Positions 11,515 to 22,159 of a stretch of 64,000 bases of DNA are shown here, piece after piece. This DNA is from Lentinula raphanica (lineage: Eukaryota; Basidiomycota; Agaricomycetes; Agaricales; Omphalotaceae). The first letter of the stretch is position 1; each line of letters starts with the position of its first letter. The translations under genes and the position numbers were made by a program. Location: positions 1,984,001-2,048,000 of the forward strand of contig JANVFP010000001.1 of assembly GCA_027919835.1 (NCBI GenBank), read 5' to 3'. The notes below the pieces were generated by a model, which searched no databases, had not been told where the DNA came from, and was given only the letters and a program-made list of their open reading frames with translations.

Positions 11515-11861
11515 GGTCAGTCGGGGAGTGGAAAGGAAAGAAGAACAGCGAGCTCGCTAAGTTCGCCTGATATTTAACGAGCGGAATATCGGGCCGTTAT
11601 CGAGCCGTTATCGAGCCGCAGCAGACTCATTACCTGAGTTACATAATGTAGCGTAGTCAACCAATTAAATCTTGTTTTCTTGTTTTCAGACTAGTAAGTA
11701 CGGTCACTGAGAGTCACTGGCATCCTCGACGTCAACGCGGTACATCCTACACCCATCAGACACGATTCATATGTATGGAAGAGAGCTTTGAGAAGAGGAA
11801 ACATAGTACAAATACTGTACATGGTGCGTGCCACACAGCTCATCTGCCAATCGAATATTAC
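11515..11861. other. Aldo-keto reductase upstream region
   Basis: About 350 bp between the AKR start and the 3' end of the isochorismatase-family gene. A direct duplication GTTATCGAGCC-GTTATCGAGCC lies near 11597-11620, in the AKR promoter position. No gene seen. Confidence 0.45.
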
Positions 11862-12763
11862 TTACTGACTTTCTCCCGGTAAAATCTGACCACTCTCGAT
11901 AGCAGCATCATGTCCTCGAGTGAGATATCCATAAACCGAAAAGTACCTACATATGATATAGGCGATATTGATAACGAGTTCAGTGAGAATGACAGTCATA
12001 TAGAGACAGATCGTGATAGCACCTACCGATCGAAGAACGGCAACATTTGAGGAGCCCCAGGTGTGTAAGTCCAGTTCCTCATCAAATCGCACGCGATAGC
12101 GAACATCGACAGAACGTGCACCCCTGCCTGACGCATACGGGCGTTGGCCTCGTCCGCGATACGGCGGGATGCGGCACCGGATGCTTCGTGGTTTGCGAAA
12201 ACGGTGTAGCCTTCCTCGAGGAGAGAAAGCGCGAGGAAGGTGGTGCATACCTACATGGCATGGCGGAAGTCAGTATCTTATCTAAGTCCGAAACTTGGTA
12301 GGCATTCATGTGGTACGAACGTCGGTAGTGATACCAGCCATGATGACTTGTTTCTTCCCTGTAGCTTTCACAGCCGCACGGAAGTCTGCGTTGTCCCAAG
12401 CGTTGACTTCGCCTTGACGTTTAATGAGCGGCGCGCTGGGGTGCATTTCGATGATCTCTTTTGGTAACGGGCCATTGGGACCTAGGATATGAGTACCGTA
12501 TAGTAAGTATCGTAGATGGGGGATAAGCCCTGCTACATGGAACATTCAAACTGGTGGCTCGACTGACCTTGCTGGGTGCTCGTTGTCAAGATAGTCGGGA
12601 GGTTGAATACTTTGCCAAGTGCAGCATGGGCAAGGATGTTGTTCTTGTACTCGTCGAATTGATAGTCCCGCACGACTTCGAAGAGTCCAATCTGCATATC
12701 GACAACGAGCAGCATAGCGTTGTCCTTATCGATCCTTTCGAAAACAGTAGAGTAAGAAACCAA
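11862..12763 (-). CDS. Isochorismatase-family cysteine hydrolase (YcaC-like), start codon disturbed
   Basis: A YcaC-type hydrolase with Asp-Lys-Cys triad: Asp in MLLVVDMQIGL, Lys in HPSAPLIKRQGEVNAW, Cys in GITTDVCTTFLALSLLEEG. The Cys codon is restored only if the intron GTTCGT...ATGTAG is spliced. The C-terminal exon ends YLTRGHDAAIESGQILPGES; stop at 11862-11864. The body is complete and frame-clean from VSYSTVFERIDKDN (about 12760) on, but there is no in-frame ATG before it until the internal Met of MLLVV. Just upstream lies the foldback element at 12772. A TATA-like box and a short ATG exon (ATGTCTG, 14672-14678) with a GTGAGT donor lie on its far side. An AG acceptor inside the element (exon 2 from 12789) would join that exon in frame. 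So the gene may extend to 14678 through a 1.9-kb intron; otherwise the start is lost. Substrate unknown. Confidence 0.75.
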
Positions 12764-13505
12764 GTGCCAGACATTTAAACGAGGGTGGCCTTGGCCACCC
12801 TCGACTTAAACATATTTAAATCCATCCAAAGTGCTCTATTCTCTGAACCTGCCTGTACCCTGTTTAAATATAAGGCCATCAGTTTAAAGAACTACATTTA
12901 AACAACTTGTTTAAAGAATCAACGAAGTTCAAGAAACCATGTTTAAAGAGCATTGGCATTTAAAGGAACAAAACAAAATTCTTATTAAAAACCGGTAATC
13001 TACATGAGGATATTAAACACTACCAGAACGCTACCAATACACTAGTCTGGTCACTGTTCTACTGTTCTTCAACTCAAAACCTATGACCACTGGGGATTCG
13101 AGGGGCAGTCAGCATCTGTTCCGAAATACATAGACATAACAGCACTTACTAGGCAGTTGTCTCAGCTCCCAAAATGACCCGCAATGGCACCGAACCCATT
13201 CTCTAGTAATAGTATGAATAAGCTTGTGGAGAACGAGTTAGTGCAAGTCCTTGTCAAAAGCCCAACGGCTCACCAAATGCAGTCAGTAGTTGTGGCGGGG
13301 GCTTGGAGCGGTGCTTCAGAGTATGTTGGGATGATGATGACGGAGGAACAAGAAAGGAAAAAGATGTAACAGGTATCCGACTCCAGTCCCTGCTGTCAGA
13401 ACAAACAAAATTGTCAGAACTAGACCTCGTCAAGAGTGCGGAGACTCACCAGAAGTAGTTGAGTGTCAAAGGTCTTGGGAGTTGTGGGTTCGGGCGATAT
13501 TGTGA

Positions 13506-13753
13506 CGACAATGATGGTGGAAGGAGAAAGAAAGATTTTGGGGTTCCCACGAATTTGGCATCAACGTGAGGCGGAGGTTTCAACAGAAAACAGCTGGAAA
13601 AGGAAAAATTCCCTGTGATGCCAAGCCACATCAGCCACATCACGGGGAATTTTTCCTTTTCCAGCTGTTTTCTGTTGAAACCTCCGCCTCACGTTGATGC
13701 CAAATTCGTGGGAACCCCAAAATCTTTCTTTCTCCTTCCACCATCATTGTCGC
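13506..13753. repeat. Long internal hairpin of the foldback element
   Basis: Left arm about 13506-13620 and right arm about 13638-13753 are reverse complements with very few mismatches, separated by about 17 bases. The arms include AAAGATTTTGGGGTTCCCAC and its complement. RNA from either strand would fold into a stem of about 115 bp. Confidence 0.85.
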
Positions 13754-13809
13754 GACCGACGATTCTCGTTGCAACCTACATTCCTCATCGCAACTTATAT
13801 ATCTTGTAG

Positions 13810-13915
13810 CGGCCTGTATAACTCGTCGCCACTTGCACATCTCAATGCTACTAGCACCTCGTCGCCACTTACACACCTTGTCGCCACTTGCATACCTCGA
13901 CGCCCTTGCACACCT
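13810..13915. repeat. Short imperfect tandem array inside the element
   Basis: About four imperfect copies of a roughly 24-base unit around ACCTCGTCGCCACTTGCACA, just beyond the right arm of the internal hairpin. Confidence 0.55.
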
Positions 13916-14671
13916 CAAAACTCATTAGTCCGCAGTGTCTTGCCATGAATGAGGACCGCCGTGTGTTGCTGTTCATACTACAAGAGGTGAATCCTCCCAT
14001 CCTCAGTGATACTTGGCAATTAAACACACCTTCAGTCTGCGCCCAGTTTCTTTTCTCGAATTTGAACTGGTTGGAGTTTGTAGGAGATGGCCTAGGTATG
14101 GACCATGTACCGTCATATTGTTATCAGCCACTGACTTTTTTCCAATATAGAACGGTGTACATCTTTCTGGCTTACAGATGTGTTCCCTTGTTGAAACAGG
14201 CGAGTCTCTTTTATTGTCTTGTCTGCATATTTTCAAAATCGGACATGTAAAGGTGTGGCCGGTTGCACAACAAGGTCTTCTTAAAGATGCGGCTTGTTTA
14301 AAGACAAGGTCTGTTTAAAGATGTGGCTTCTTTAAAGACACGGTTCGTTTAAAGGTGGGTCTGTTTAAAGACAATGTTTGTTTAAAGGCTTTTTGTTTTG
14401 ATCTGACAGGTAAGTCCTGTTCATCATACTAGTGTCCTTCCATAGCTAACACAGATTCAACAGCTTTGTTTAAATAGTGTAGTTGTTCAAACTTGTAGTA
14501 GTTAGTGTTTTGTGAATACATATACTGATTTAAACACATTTAAATCATTGGTGGCCAAAGCCACATTTGTTTAAGTGAAACTCCGACGGTTACAGGTAGA
14601 GTTGGGTGCTATGCAGAGAAACAGGATATCTTCAGACAGAGAGGAGACGAACAATATTGGAGGACACTCAC

Positions 14672-14747
14672 CAGACATGTCGCGATGTACTATGAGAAGT
14701 TGAGGGGAACTGACTTTCGTGAAGAACCTCAGTGGTGGCTTTTATAC
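14672..14747 (-). promoter_or_regulatory. Candidate displaced promoter and first exon of the isochorismatase gene
   Basis: On the minus strand a TATAAAAG box (complement of 14740-14747) lies about 65 bases before ATGTCTG|GTGAGT, i.e. a start codon followed after seven bases by a consensus splice donor. The 7-nt exon ends in phase 1. Joining it to an AG at 12790-12791 gives M-S-G-H-P-R-L-N-V-W-H-L-V-S-Y-S-T, which continues in frame into the isochorismatase body. The box and donor are seen; their use is inference. Confidence 0.4.
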
Positions 14748-15357
14748 GTTCACAGACTGTATGATAAATAACGGAGACAAGGTGCTGTTTCGGTTCGGTC
14801 ATGAAAGGCAATCCTGCTGAGTGAAAACCTGCCGAACATACCGAGCTTTTTCGGCCATTAAGAGGCAATCCTGGATTTTCATCAACTCTCGTCAAGCAAT
14901 CATGGATGGGGTTTGAATAGGTCAACACAAACTCACCTTGATTCGATAGTTTTTGTTCACACTCTAGTGGCTCTTGGCTGAGATATGGTGGCAGATAATG
15001 AATGCAGCTCAATACATGCTGCACTGACGTCCACCGAGGAACACGGTTTAGTAGACAGACGTCATCTGCCATGGATAGACAGCAGTTGTGGAGGTAATTT
15101 TGTGTATCGGCAACGTTCATGTTTCGTGGGTTTGACTATGTAGTACTAAGCATGTCAAGCTTTAAGTGCGATAGATATACAGTCAGCCATGGGATATAGG
15201 TAGAAGCACCGACTGAACCTCAAGAAGTACTCACAAGTTCAAGTTACTTATAGCGGGTATTGTGTTGTAGATGTTGATTGAGGAATATGTATACAGGAAG
15301 AAGAAAGATGATAAGTACGCGGTACAATACTAATTAAGAAGCTTCCCGTATGAGAAC
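14748..15357. other. Region with one uncertain minus-strand open frame
   Basis: A minus-strand frame from about 15120 (MNVADTQNYLHNCCLSMADD) to a possible donor GTGAGT near 14938 has somewhat coding-like composition, but I recognise no family and see no clear partner exon. It may be a fragment or chance. Nothing else is evident. Confidence 0.2.
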
Positions 15358-16132
15358 TTACAAGAATGGGCAAGAAATACGTTCCAACAAGCCTGCTTCC
15401 TTCGATGGTACACTCGGCAGATTTCGAGGTTTGGATTCGTATGAGTCCAGAGTCGAATAGAGATTCTCCATCAGCCGGTCATTGTGGACACGGAAATCAT
15501 AAACTTTGGCAACTGTGCTCCCTACGAACTTCTTTTCAGCGGCTTTCCAAGTACCTTCATAAAGGCTGAGCTTGAAATCGCGGTCACGGTTATGTCTCTT
15601 CGGAAACCCGATGAATGCTACACCCTCTCCCTCTATCCCCAGCGCGTTTTCGAAAAAAAACCACGAGAAACTCCTTGACGGTGTTTTGATATGCAACAGG
15701 AAAGTGATCCCTTGCTACCATTCGGACTGCTTTTCCAAGCTTGGATCGAGTATAAGCCGCCACACATGTATGGACGATCTGCACCATCATCGCCTCAATA
15801 CTCGAATCTTCCGGAGCATGTTGACACATTGTCTTTTCTTCTTCGGTACAGAAGGAAAAGTATACAACTTCTCGCCCCTGCTGTCCACTTGGCTTGTGAG
15901 CTTCGCCGGTTTGGTGTGTTGTACTCGGAGAAAGCGCGTTGAGAGAGATCTAAGGAGAGTAAGTGCGGTGGAAAGAGTAAAGTCAGTTCATATCGCAAGC
16001 GAGGATAGAGCAACGAGATGAGAAGAAGTTTATACTCACAGCCGGAGTGGGAACCGGGGTCGCAGAAACATGATGGATGGCAACCGGGGCAAGAATATTG
16101 CAGGCAAGGAACACAGCCGCGTTGAGACGCAT
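15358..16132 (-). pseudogene. Small secreted protein, copy A, with a frameshift in an A8/T8 run
   Basis: Paralogue of the gene at 18647-19394. Exon 1 (16040-16132) encodes the signal peptide MRLNAAVFLACNILAPVAIH..SATPVPTPA; the intron ends at 15950; exon 2 begins ISLNALSPSTTHQTGEAHKP. Shared blocks with copy B are KPSGQQGREVVYFSFCTEEE, CVAAYTRSKLGKAVRM, ARDHFPV and ALGIEGEGVAFI. At 15653-15660 there are eight A (T on the coding strand). The frame before this run runs out at 15590 in an unrelated tail. The frame after it carries FFENALGIEGEG and the rest of the domain down to 15358. Copy B reads through this point without a shift. Either a one-base insertion in the homopolymer or a sequencing error. 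Function unknown. Confidence 0.75.
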
Positions 16133-16540
16133 ATTTTATAACTAAGAATGAGAGATAAAGCTCGAAGGAACGATAAAGTGGCACAATCGAGACATCAAAC
16201 TTACACAGAGAAGGAAATCTAGAACTTGGAGGAAAGATAGATCGCAATGTACTCGTAGAGCAGTACGCTAGAAGATGATTCAGTTACAAACGAGTATGGC
16301 CAAACGTAGGCTCAACGATACTTACCAGTGGTTATCAGATGAGAGTGTAGCTTGGACGAGGTATAAGTATGTACGTCGTAGTAGAGGATTGACCTGGAGT
16401 GACCGACCAGCAGTCACTGGGGGGTTTCGGATGCGTTCCTTGTGGATATATAGATGGATCAGACGCACAGAAATTTGCAGGCTCGATGAGAATCAGAGCG
16501 AATCGCTCTAATCTCTTCTAATCTGCGTTCTTTTTGGTTT
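15358..16540. repeat. Segmental duplication, unit A
   Basis: Matches 18647-19790 over the coding region, intron and at least 350 bp of upstream sequence, including the shared stretch CTGGAGTGACCGACCAGCAG and a TATATA box 5' of each gene. Same orientation; the 16919-17980 gene lies between the two units. Confidence 0.8.
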
Positions 16541-16918
16541 TGATGACCTTTGTGTTACAAAAATTTTCCTTTTAACCGGGTGCACTTGCTGCCTTTTTGC
16601 CTCTTTACCCTATCTGACATTGAGACGTGCCAAAACTAACCAGGATCCAGAAGCATCCGAACAGGGAGGGGCGTAGAACTTGAAGCTTGAAGCTTGAAGG
16701 TGAATGCTGACAGTGTTTGAGGCTTTGAGCGCAAGAATATGGGATCGGCGCTTGTTGAGTACTCGGAATTTGCCGTGTTGGCCACTCCCGCACAGCCCCG
16801 GCATAACTTGTTCGCGCACCCCCAAGTTCTTCATTTTTGCTCTGCTGGCAGAGCCTCGCAAAGATTTCTTTGAAATCTCACTCGCGTTTCTGCTCTTCGT
16901 TGACCAACCTCATAATCA
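16541..16918. other. Upstream region of secreted gene C
   Basis: About 380 bp carrying the presumed promoter of the 16919 gene; it contains a short array of the heptamer AGCTTGA near 16683-16700. No gene seen. Confidence 0.4.
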
Positions 16919-17980
16919 ATGCTTCGCTGTCTTGCAGCCACGCTGGCGTGTTTGTCGTCGTTTTCATCGCTTTCACTTGCGATTCCTCTTTTGGTGAGTC
17001 ATGTCTTGTACATTCCAACTCCTCTTCTCATCTACTGCCTCCTCAAGGCTGCAAGGACGGATACGCGTGATGCTCATGATGGACCCCATACTCTGCTCAC
17101 ATCGACAGTACATCCTGGAGATCGTAGTGGCCAGGCTACGGCTACGTTTCACGTCACTTTCCCCTCAGGAAACTACCCCATGGCAGATCTGACAAAACGT
17201 CCTCCCTCTTCAAAAACATCAGAACAGGCCAAGGAGATTTTCCAGAACTATCTACATACCCTTAACCCCACACATATGATCCAATTCAAAACCAGATATG
17301 TTGGTCCAGGTATCGAAGGGACTGATATCGAGTTTGAATTATTCGATAGTGGATCTGGACAACAGTGCTCTTCTGGGTGTGTAGGCGTCTTGCGGGTGCT
17401 GGGGGATCACTACTTTGGGAAGCTTTTCACAGACGAAGAATGTGAACGTCACAATTATGATTACCCCTCACCCGACTCGTTGGTTGATCTAGGAACGCTT
17501 GGGCCTCACGAAACTAGGTCTAGCAAAACCCTCTTCGTTGAATATTCTCCCTTAAAAACACCCTTTGGCAGTACACCAATCAGACCGTACAATCCCCAAC
17601 GAGATCGTTTTCCTAGTCGTTGGTTTACATTGCACAACGACCAACCGAAATTACTCAACAGCCTCGTTGAGGAACAACTCAGGAAGGCGTTCACAGCCCA
17701 CGACACTGTCCATTTTCTTGATCGTCTCATCACTACTGCTTGGCGCATCGACGACATAACCGCGGTCTTCCTACGAGTGTTCGATTCTTCGAATGGTTAC
17801 AAAGCACGTACAGTGACCATTGCTTTCGATGGTTCGCTTCATGAACCTGGTAAAGTTCAGATAGTGCTCGGTGCCCTCGGAGATGAGCACTATCCGGACG
17901 TGCCCGTGCACAGGCAGACTCGGAAGGCATGGGGTCCTGACCCGAAGGGGGTAGGTACCCTCCCAATTACTGAATTTTGA
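16919..17980 (+). CDS. Secreted protein C with an internally repeated domain
   Basis: Signal peptide MLRCLAATLACLSSFSSLSL (exon 16919-16993), then a 54-bp intron (16994-17047) that is a multiple of three and open, so an unspliced 353-residue product is also possible; spliced length is about 335. The mature protein appears to contain two copies of one fold. The first has IEFELFDSGSGQQC followed by VGVLRVLGDHYFG (about residues 140-175). The second has VFLRVFDSSNGYKA followed by VQIVLGALGDEHYPD (about residues 270-315). The GQQC motif links it to the 1417 gene. Upstream of each copy is an amphipathic segment with L/F spacing. I recognise no named family; probably an extracellular protein of the cluster A-C-B-D. 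Confidence 0.65.
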   Translation: MLRCLAATLACLSSFSSLSLAIPLLVSHVLYIPTPLLIYCLLKAARTDTRDAHDGPHTLLTSTVHPGDRSGQATATFHVTFPSGNYPMADLTKRPPSSKTSEQAKEIFQNYLHTLNPTHMIQFKTRYVGPGIEGTDIEFELFDSGSGQQCSSGCVGVLRVLGDHYFGKLFTDEECERHNYDYPSPDSLVDLGTLGPHETRSSKTLFVEYSPLKTPFGSTPIRPYNPQRDRFPSRWFTLHNDQPKLLNSLVEEQLRKAFTAHDTVHFLDRLITTAWRIDDITAVFLRVFDSSNGYKARTVTIAFDGSLHEPGKVQIVLGALGDEHYPDVPVHRQTRKAWGPDPKGVGTLPITEF

Positions 17981-18646
17981 TATAACCAGTAAGAGTAATT
18001 TCCGCTCCTCTCTCCGCGCCTCTCCCCCTCTCCTTTCCCCTCCTCTCATATTTATTCTAATTTATAACATTTGTGTACCACATAGATGATCCAATCTGCT
18101 GTAGGCTGAGATAGGCAGAATTCCACGTAGTATGATACCACTGATGGTTGTATTCTATCTCATTGATTGCCAATGATCCTCAGTGCGGTGCATGCTACTA
18201 TAATTTATTATATGAGTTGTGTTGAACATCGAGCTCAGCGGTGGATCTGAGCAGATGAGCAGCAATACATACATATGCAGTGGTTTCTGCCAATTACGAG
18301 TCTTCATGAGCTTGATTCGGAACTTTTGATGGTCAAGCTCGGCCCCAGCGACTTGAACAGTCTTGAGGTTCGGCCCAACTCAAGCTATGAGTTTGATACG
18401 AGAGACAATCATATAAGTACTACGAAGCAGTCCGGCTCAAGCTTCAACTTTCCGAGGACTATTTGGCCCACAGTCAGCCATTCCTGGATCCTCGAGTACT
18501 CACTTCCAGGCTGAGCGCTTTGGACGGGAATCTAAGAATTGGAACATACGTGGTACTAACAGTACTACGGCCCTCAACACTGTTATCAATTCTCATATCT
18601 TGCTGCAGTGACCAACAGGAAATTATGACAGTGATATACAAAATTA
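17981..18646. other. Intergenic region, no gene seen
   Basis: About 670 bp between the convergent 3' ends of secreted genes C and B. A pyrimidine-rich stretch lies at 18000-18050. Nothing else supported. Confidence 0.45.
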
Positions 18647-19394
18647 CTACGAGCAACCTATGACATTGTACAACCAACCGATAACACATCCCACTGGCCT
18701 CCGAAAAGGTTTTCGTACGGGCTTGAACCTCTTTCGGAGCTCCAGCAGCAGCTCGTCGTTGTAAACTAGGGGAACCGCATACTTCCAGTGGTGGAACCTT
18801 TGACCGTCGAGCTGCATGGTTTCATCAATGCTGAGCCTTAAGGACGAGTCAGTCTCCCCAAAATAAATACGTGCTACACCCTCTCCCTCTATGCCCAGTG
18901 CGTCTTTGAAAACAAACTTGAACCGCCTCTCTTTCTTGACGTCGGCTTCAAACTCAGGCACAGGAAAGTGGTCCTTTGCCTTCATTTGGACTAGTTCTCC
19001 ACCCAGGGCCATGTGAACTGCCACACATGAATTAACAACCGCCTCCAATAACTTGTCTGTTGTCGAATCTTTCGGAGCTCGTTGACACTTTGCCTTTTCC
19101 TCTTCGTAACAGAAGGAAAAGAACACGACTTTCCGCCCTTGTTGACCACTTGGCTCGTGAGCTTTATCGGCTTGGTCCGCTGTACCGGTAGAAAGCTCGT
19201 TTGGGGAACCCTAAGGCGAGTAAGTGCGGTGGAAAGAGTAAAGTCAGTACATAATTCAAGCGAGTATTAAGATGATGAGTCCCTGAGGAAAGCGTTATAC
19301 TCACAGTCGGAGTGGGCACCGGGGTCGCAGAAACATGGATGACAACCTGGGCAAAAATATTGCAGGCGAGGAACACAGCTGCGTTGAGACGCAT
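18647..19394 (-). CDS. Small secreted protein, copy B (intact)
   Basis: Two exons: 19305-19394 (signal peptide MRLNAAVFLACNIFAQVVIH..ATPVPTPT, 30 codons) and 18647-19210, joined across GTGAGT..CCTTAG; 217 residues. The mature domain reads from GSPNELSTGTADQADK through VVFFSFCYEEEKAKCQRAPK, CVAVHMALGGELVQMKAKDH, FVFKDALGIEGEGVARIYFG and ends in a basic stretch KRFKPVRKPFRRPVGCVIGW. No known domain recognised. It is the intact member of the A/B duplication and shows that the homopolymer site in copy A is out of frame. The signal-peptide/intron layout matches the other secreted genes here. Confidence 0.75.
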
Positions 19395-19790
19395 GTTTTG
19401 TAACTAATATGAGAAATGAGTGAACAATGAAGTGGCACAATCGAGATATCCGACTTACACAGAGAAGGAAATCTGGAACTTGTAGGAAAAAAGATCGCAA
19501 TGTACTCGTAGAGCAGTACACTAGAAAATGACTCGGTCATAAGTATGGCCCGAATGTAGGTCGTACGGGGCTGAACGAGACTTACCAGTGGTTATCAGAT
19601 GAAATTGAAGTAGCTTGGACGAGGTATACGTCGTAGTAGAGAATTGACCTGGAGTGACCGACCAGCAGTAACTGGGGGATTTCAGATGAGTTCCTTGTGG
19701 ATATATAGATGGATCAGACGCACAGCAATCTCAGGCAGGCTCGATGAGAATCAAAACGAATCGCTCTAATCTGCGTTGTTTTTGGTTGAA
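18647..19790. repeat. Segmental duplication, unit B
   Basis: Partner of 15358-16540, same orientation; includes coding, intron and upstream sequence. Confidence 0.8.
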
Positions 19791-20734
19791 ACTTTTGATG
19801 AACATATGGTGCTTTTGAATTCTGATCCTGGTATTTTCCTCTTAACCATGTGTGTTACAACTTACAGCTCGAAAATTGGACGCACCAGAACTGAATACAC
19901 TGAATAATCTCGCATACTTTTCTGTGGAACATCGCCAAACATTGCATCTGGAAATGCACCCCATCGAGGCACAATCGCATGAATTGAATTAGTGAGAAAT
20001 TCCTCTTCGCCCGGCGCCGTAGTAGATCCGCGACAAATTGCAGCCTATTGCAACCTGTTGTAGCTCGTTGGGAGGGAGTTCACATCGTCGTCCTGTGAAT
20101 ATGGCCGTTTTTGACGAACTCTGCCTGGACATAAGCGTTCGAAGAGCGACAGGTGAAGGAATGCACGATGGGGGCACAGCAGGTGGTGCTGACAGTGTTC
20201 AAGCGCAAGAACACTGAGGGATAAATCTGGCGATAACAATAAATCAATACATATCACTGCCGTGGTAGGAGTTACACGAATTCGCTCAGTTTCACGGATA
20301 CACCTGGTAGACGAGGGAAACATACCGACAATTCTATCTCATAGATGATGACCAGCGATCCGAACGAGTGATGGAAGCTCACAACAAGTTGAGTGGAATA
20401 GTAAGCGCCAAGTAAGCGCTGGCCCTTCTTTCCCCTGACAGTGAACGTCGAGTCTGATGTTGAGCATGTAACTCACTGTTACATACCATCCCAAGTTCCA
20501 ACTCGCAGCCCATCATACACACTGGAATGCTACTCGCCTCTCAAATTTCAACGTTTTCTAATACATTCACCGCGTCGCATCATCACTGCCACATTTGAGG
20601 CATTTATGAGAGACGCCATGCCACGAGTCAATGCAAGTCCACTATCGCTCCTTTCTTCTATTTCCTTTTTGCTTTCACCTCACATATCCTCACTTTTGAG
20701 CTGGCCTCAGTGACGCTACTTCCGCCGACCACAG
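19791..20734. other. Intergenic region
   Basis: About 940 bp between the two divergent secreted genes B and D. Holds the distal promoter of B and the promoter of D. A 90-codon open frame at 20441-20713 has no supporting features. Confidence 0.4.
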
Positions 20735-21423
20735 ATGCACAACCCATTCACATATCGCCTTCATGTCTTTCACGCCTTCTTGATCCTCTCCTGCGCAACT
20801 TCCATTCGTCTGATTGTGGCCCTCCCTTTCTCTATGGTCCAGTCCTCTACAACCTTAAGTGAAGCCCGACTCGCAGATCACGATGATCTACATGTACCTG
20901 CGTATGTCTCGGATCCACAAGAGCCTATGTACTACTCAGATCACTCGAGTTCCCCCACACCCTCCGACCTCTATTACGGAATCACTGCTCATCTATCTTT
21001 CGACCTGGATCGACGCAACTGTACAGGGAAAACCGTCGGTCGTCTCTTCCTGCAGGGACGTCCAGAGTACGATGAACAACACAACTACGAACACGGCAAC
21101 GTCATCAGTGTTGTCCCTAAACCGACATGTTTGCATTTCGATATTGCCTTTCCTGGTCGCAACTGCTGGCTTGTAATTGACGATCAGAAGAAGTCCAGGC
21201 GATTCAAGAAACCTTATGCTCGTGGATCTTTATGGATACCCGGTGGGTTTCGTAGTATGAAAGTTATATGTAAGGAAGAAGTCGTAAGTACTCTCTATCC
21301 TGTGGATATATGTATCTCCATCTAAATGTGCGTTTGGTTCTTTAACAGGAAGAGAAGGGATTGAAAGCTTGGATACCCAAAATCAAGAATATTGGGAAGA
21401 AACTCTTCCACAGAGAGATGTGA
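20735..21423 (+). CDS. Secreted protein D
   Basis: Exon 1, 20735-21283, and exon 2, 21349-21423, joined across GTAAGT..AACAG; 207 residues. The N-terminus MHNPFTYRLHVFHAFLILSC..RLIVALP is a probable signal peptide. The mature part has GITAHLSFDLDRRN, GKTVGRLFLQGRPEYDEQHN and FPGRNCWLVIDDQKK, with the C-terminal helix AWIPKIKNIGKKLFHREM. Gene position and the pattern of strands and Gly resemble neighbouring secreted genes, but the similarity is weak and I name no family. The splice site is supported because reading through would stop after a short unrelated tail. Confidence 0.6.
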
Positions 21424-22159
21424 TAGTCTTGGTAGTGAGCGAAAAGGATTAATGTTCGTTCTTAGTTAGCTTTTCCGCTTCGATCACGTTCCAGCTTCTC
21501 CCTTCGATTCTGCATTACTTAACCCAAGCTTGACCAACTAGTGTCGCTCAATGAACCTTTCCAATGTTCAAGCAAATTTCATGCGAAGCGTGGAAACTAT
21601 GTCGCGATCCTGATGGTCGCCGGGAATGTATACCGCGTATGAATCTTGTCGAAGTTATATGTCTGAAGTAAGTCATGAACTTGAACTTACTGGAAGAGAA
21701 TCTATACCGATAGGCAAGCTGTGACTAAAGATCTCGAAATTCTGAGTTGGACATCGAAACCAATGAAACTAGCAGAACCACCACCACACCGTGAGTCCGT
21801 GACTCCACTCTGCTTTCCTCGGTCGGTCCTAATTCCACTGCTTCGCTGATAGAAAAGCCATCTGCTTACCCATTGTGTCTCACGAATTTCCGCTTTTTCA
21901 ATTGAAGAACCATAGAGACAGGGAGAACACTCTACATCGCACTCATTGTGAAGTCCAGCTGCAAGCTTATCCAATGCAAGTTCGACATCCGATTCCGAGT
22001 TCTGCCAATGAGACCAAGATGTAGAAAGCGAGGAAACTATGACAGCGTGAGTCCTGACTGTTTTGGTAAGATGAGCAACCCTTGGTATAACACTGAGTAT
22101 AAATACTCGAGACAGAGCAAGTTTGTTGGACATTCACTAGTATCGTTCTGAAGAACAAG
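21424..22159. other. FDH2 upstream region
   Basis: About 740 bp between secreted gene D and FDH2. A 143-codon minus-strand open frame (21702-22133) has no motifs and is probably chance. Presumed FDH2 promoter. Confidence 0.4.

Larger units (their letters stand above)
12772..14577. mobile_element. AT-rich foldback element with terminal inverted repeats, no transposase
   Basis: Bounded by imperfect 51-bp inverted repeats: left 12772-12822 (starts CATTTAAACGAGGGTGGCC) and right 14527-14577 (reverse complement starts CACTTAAACAAATGTGGC). Each terminus contains a short GC-rich hairpin (GGTGGCCTTGGCCACC on the left). Inside are many TTTAAAG/TTTAAAC motifs, concentrated near both ends (about 12775-12990 and 14280-14560), a 115-bp-arm hairpin at 13506-13753, and a short tandem array near 13810-13915. 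No open frame resembles a transposase, so it would be non-autonomous. No duplication directly abuts the repeats. An 8-bp direct repeat CCAGACAT at 12767-12774 and 14671-14678 could mark a larger 12775-14670 insertion. Confidence 0.65.

Noticed and set aside
13888..14250. 120-codon open frame inside the 12.77-14.58 kb element
   Set aside because: No transposase or other motif; arises partly from the short tandem array and AT-rich sequence.
21702..22133. 143-codon minus-strand frame upstream of FDH2
   Set aside because: No motifs, no partner exons; lies in the promoter region.
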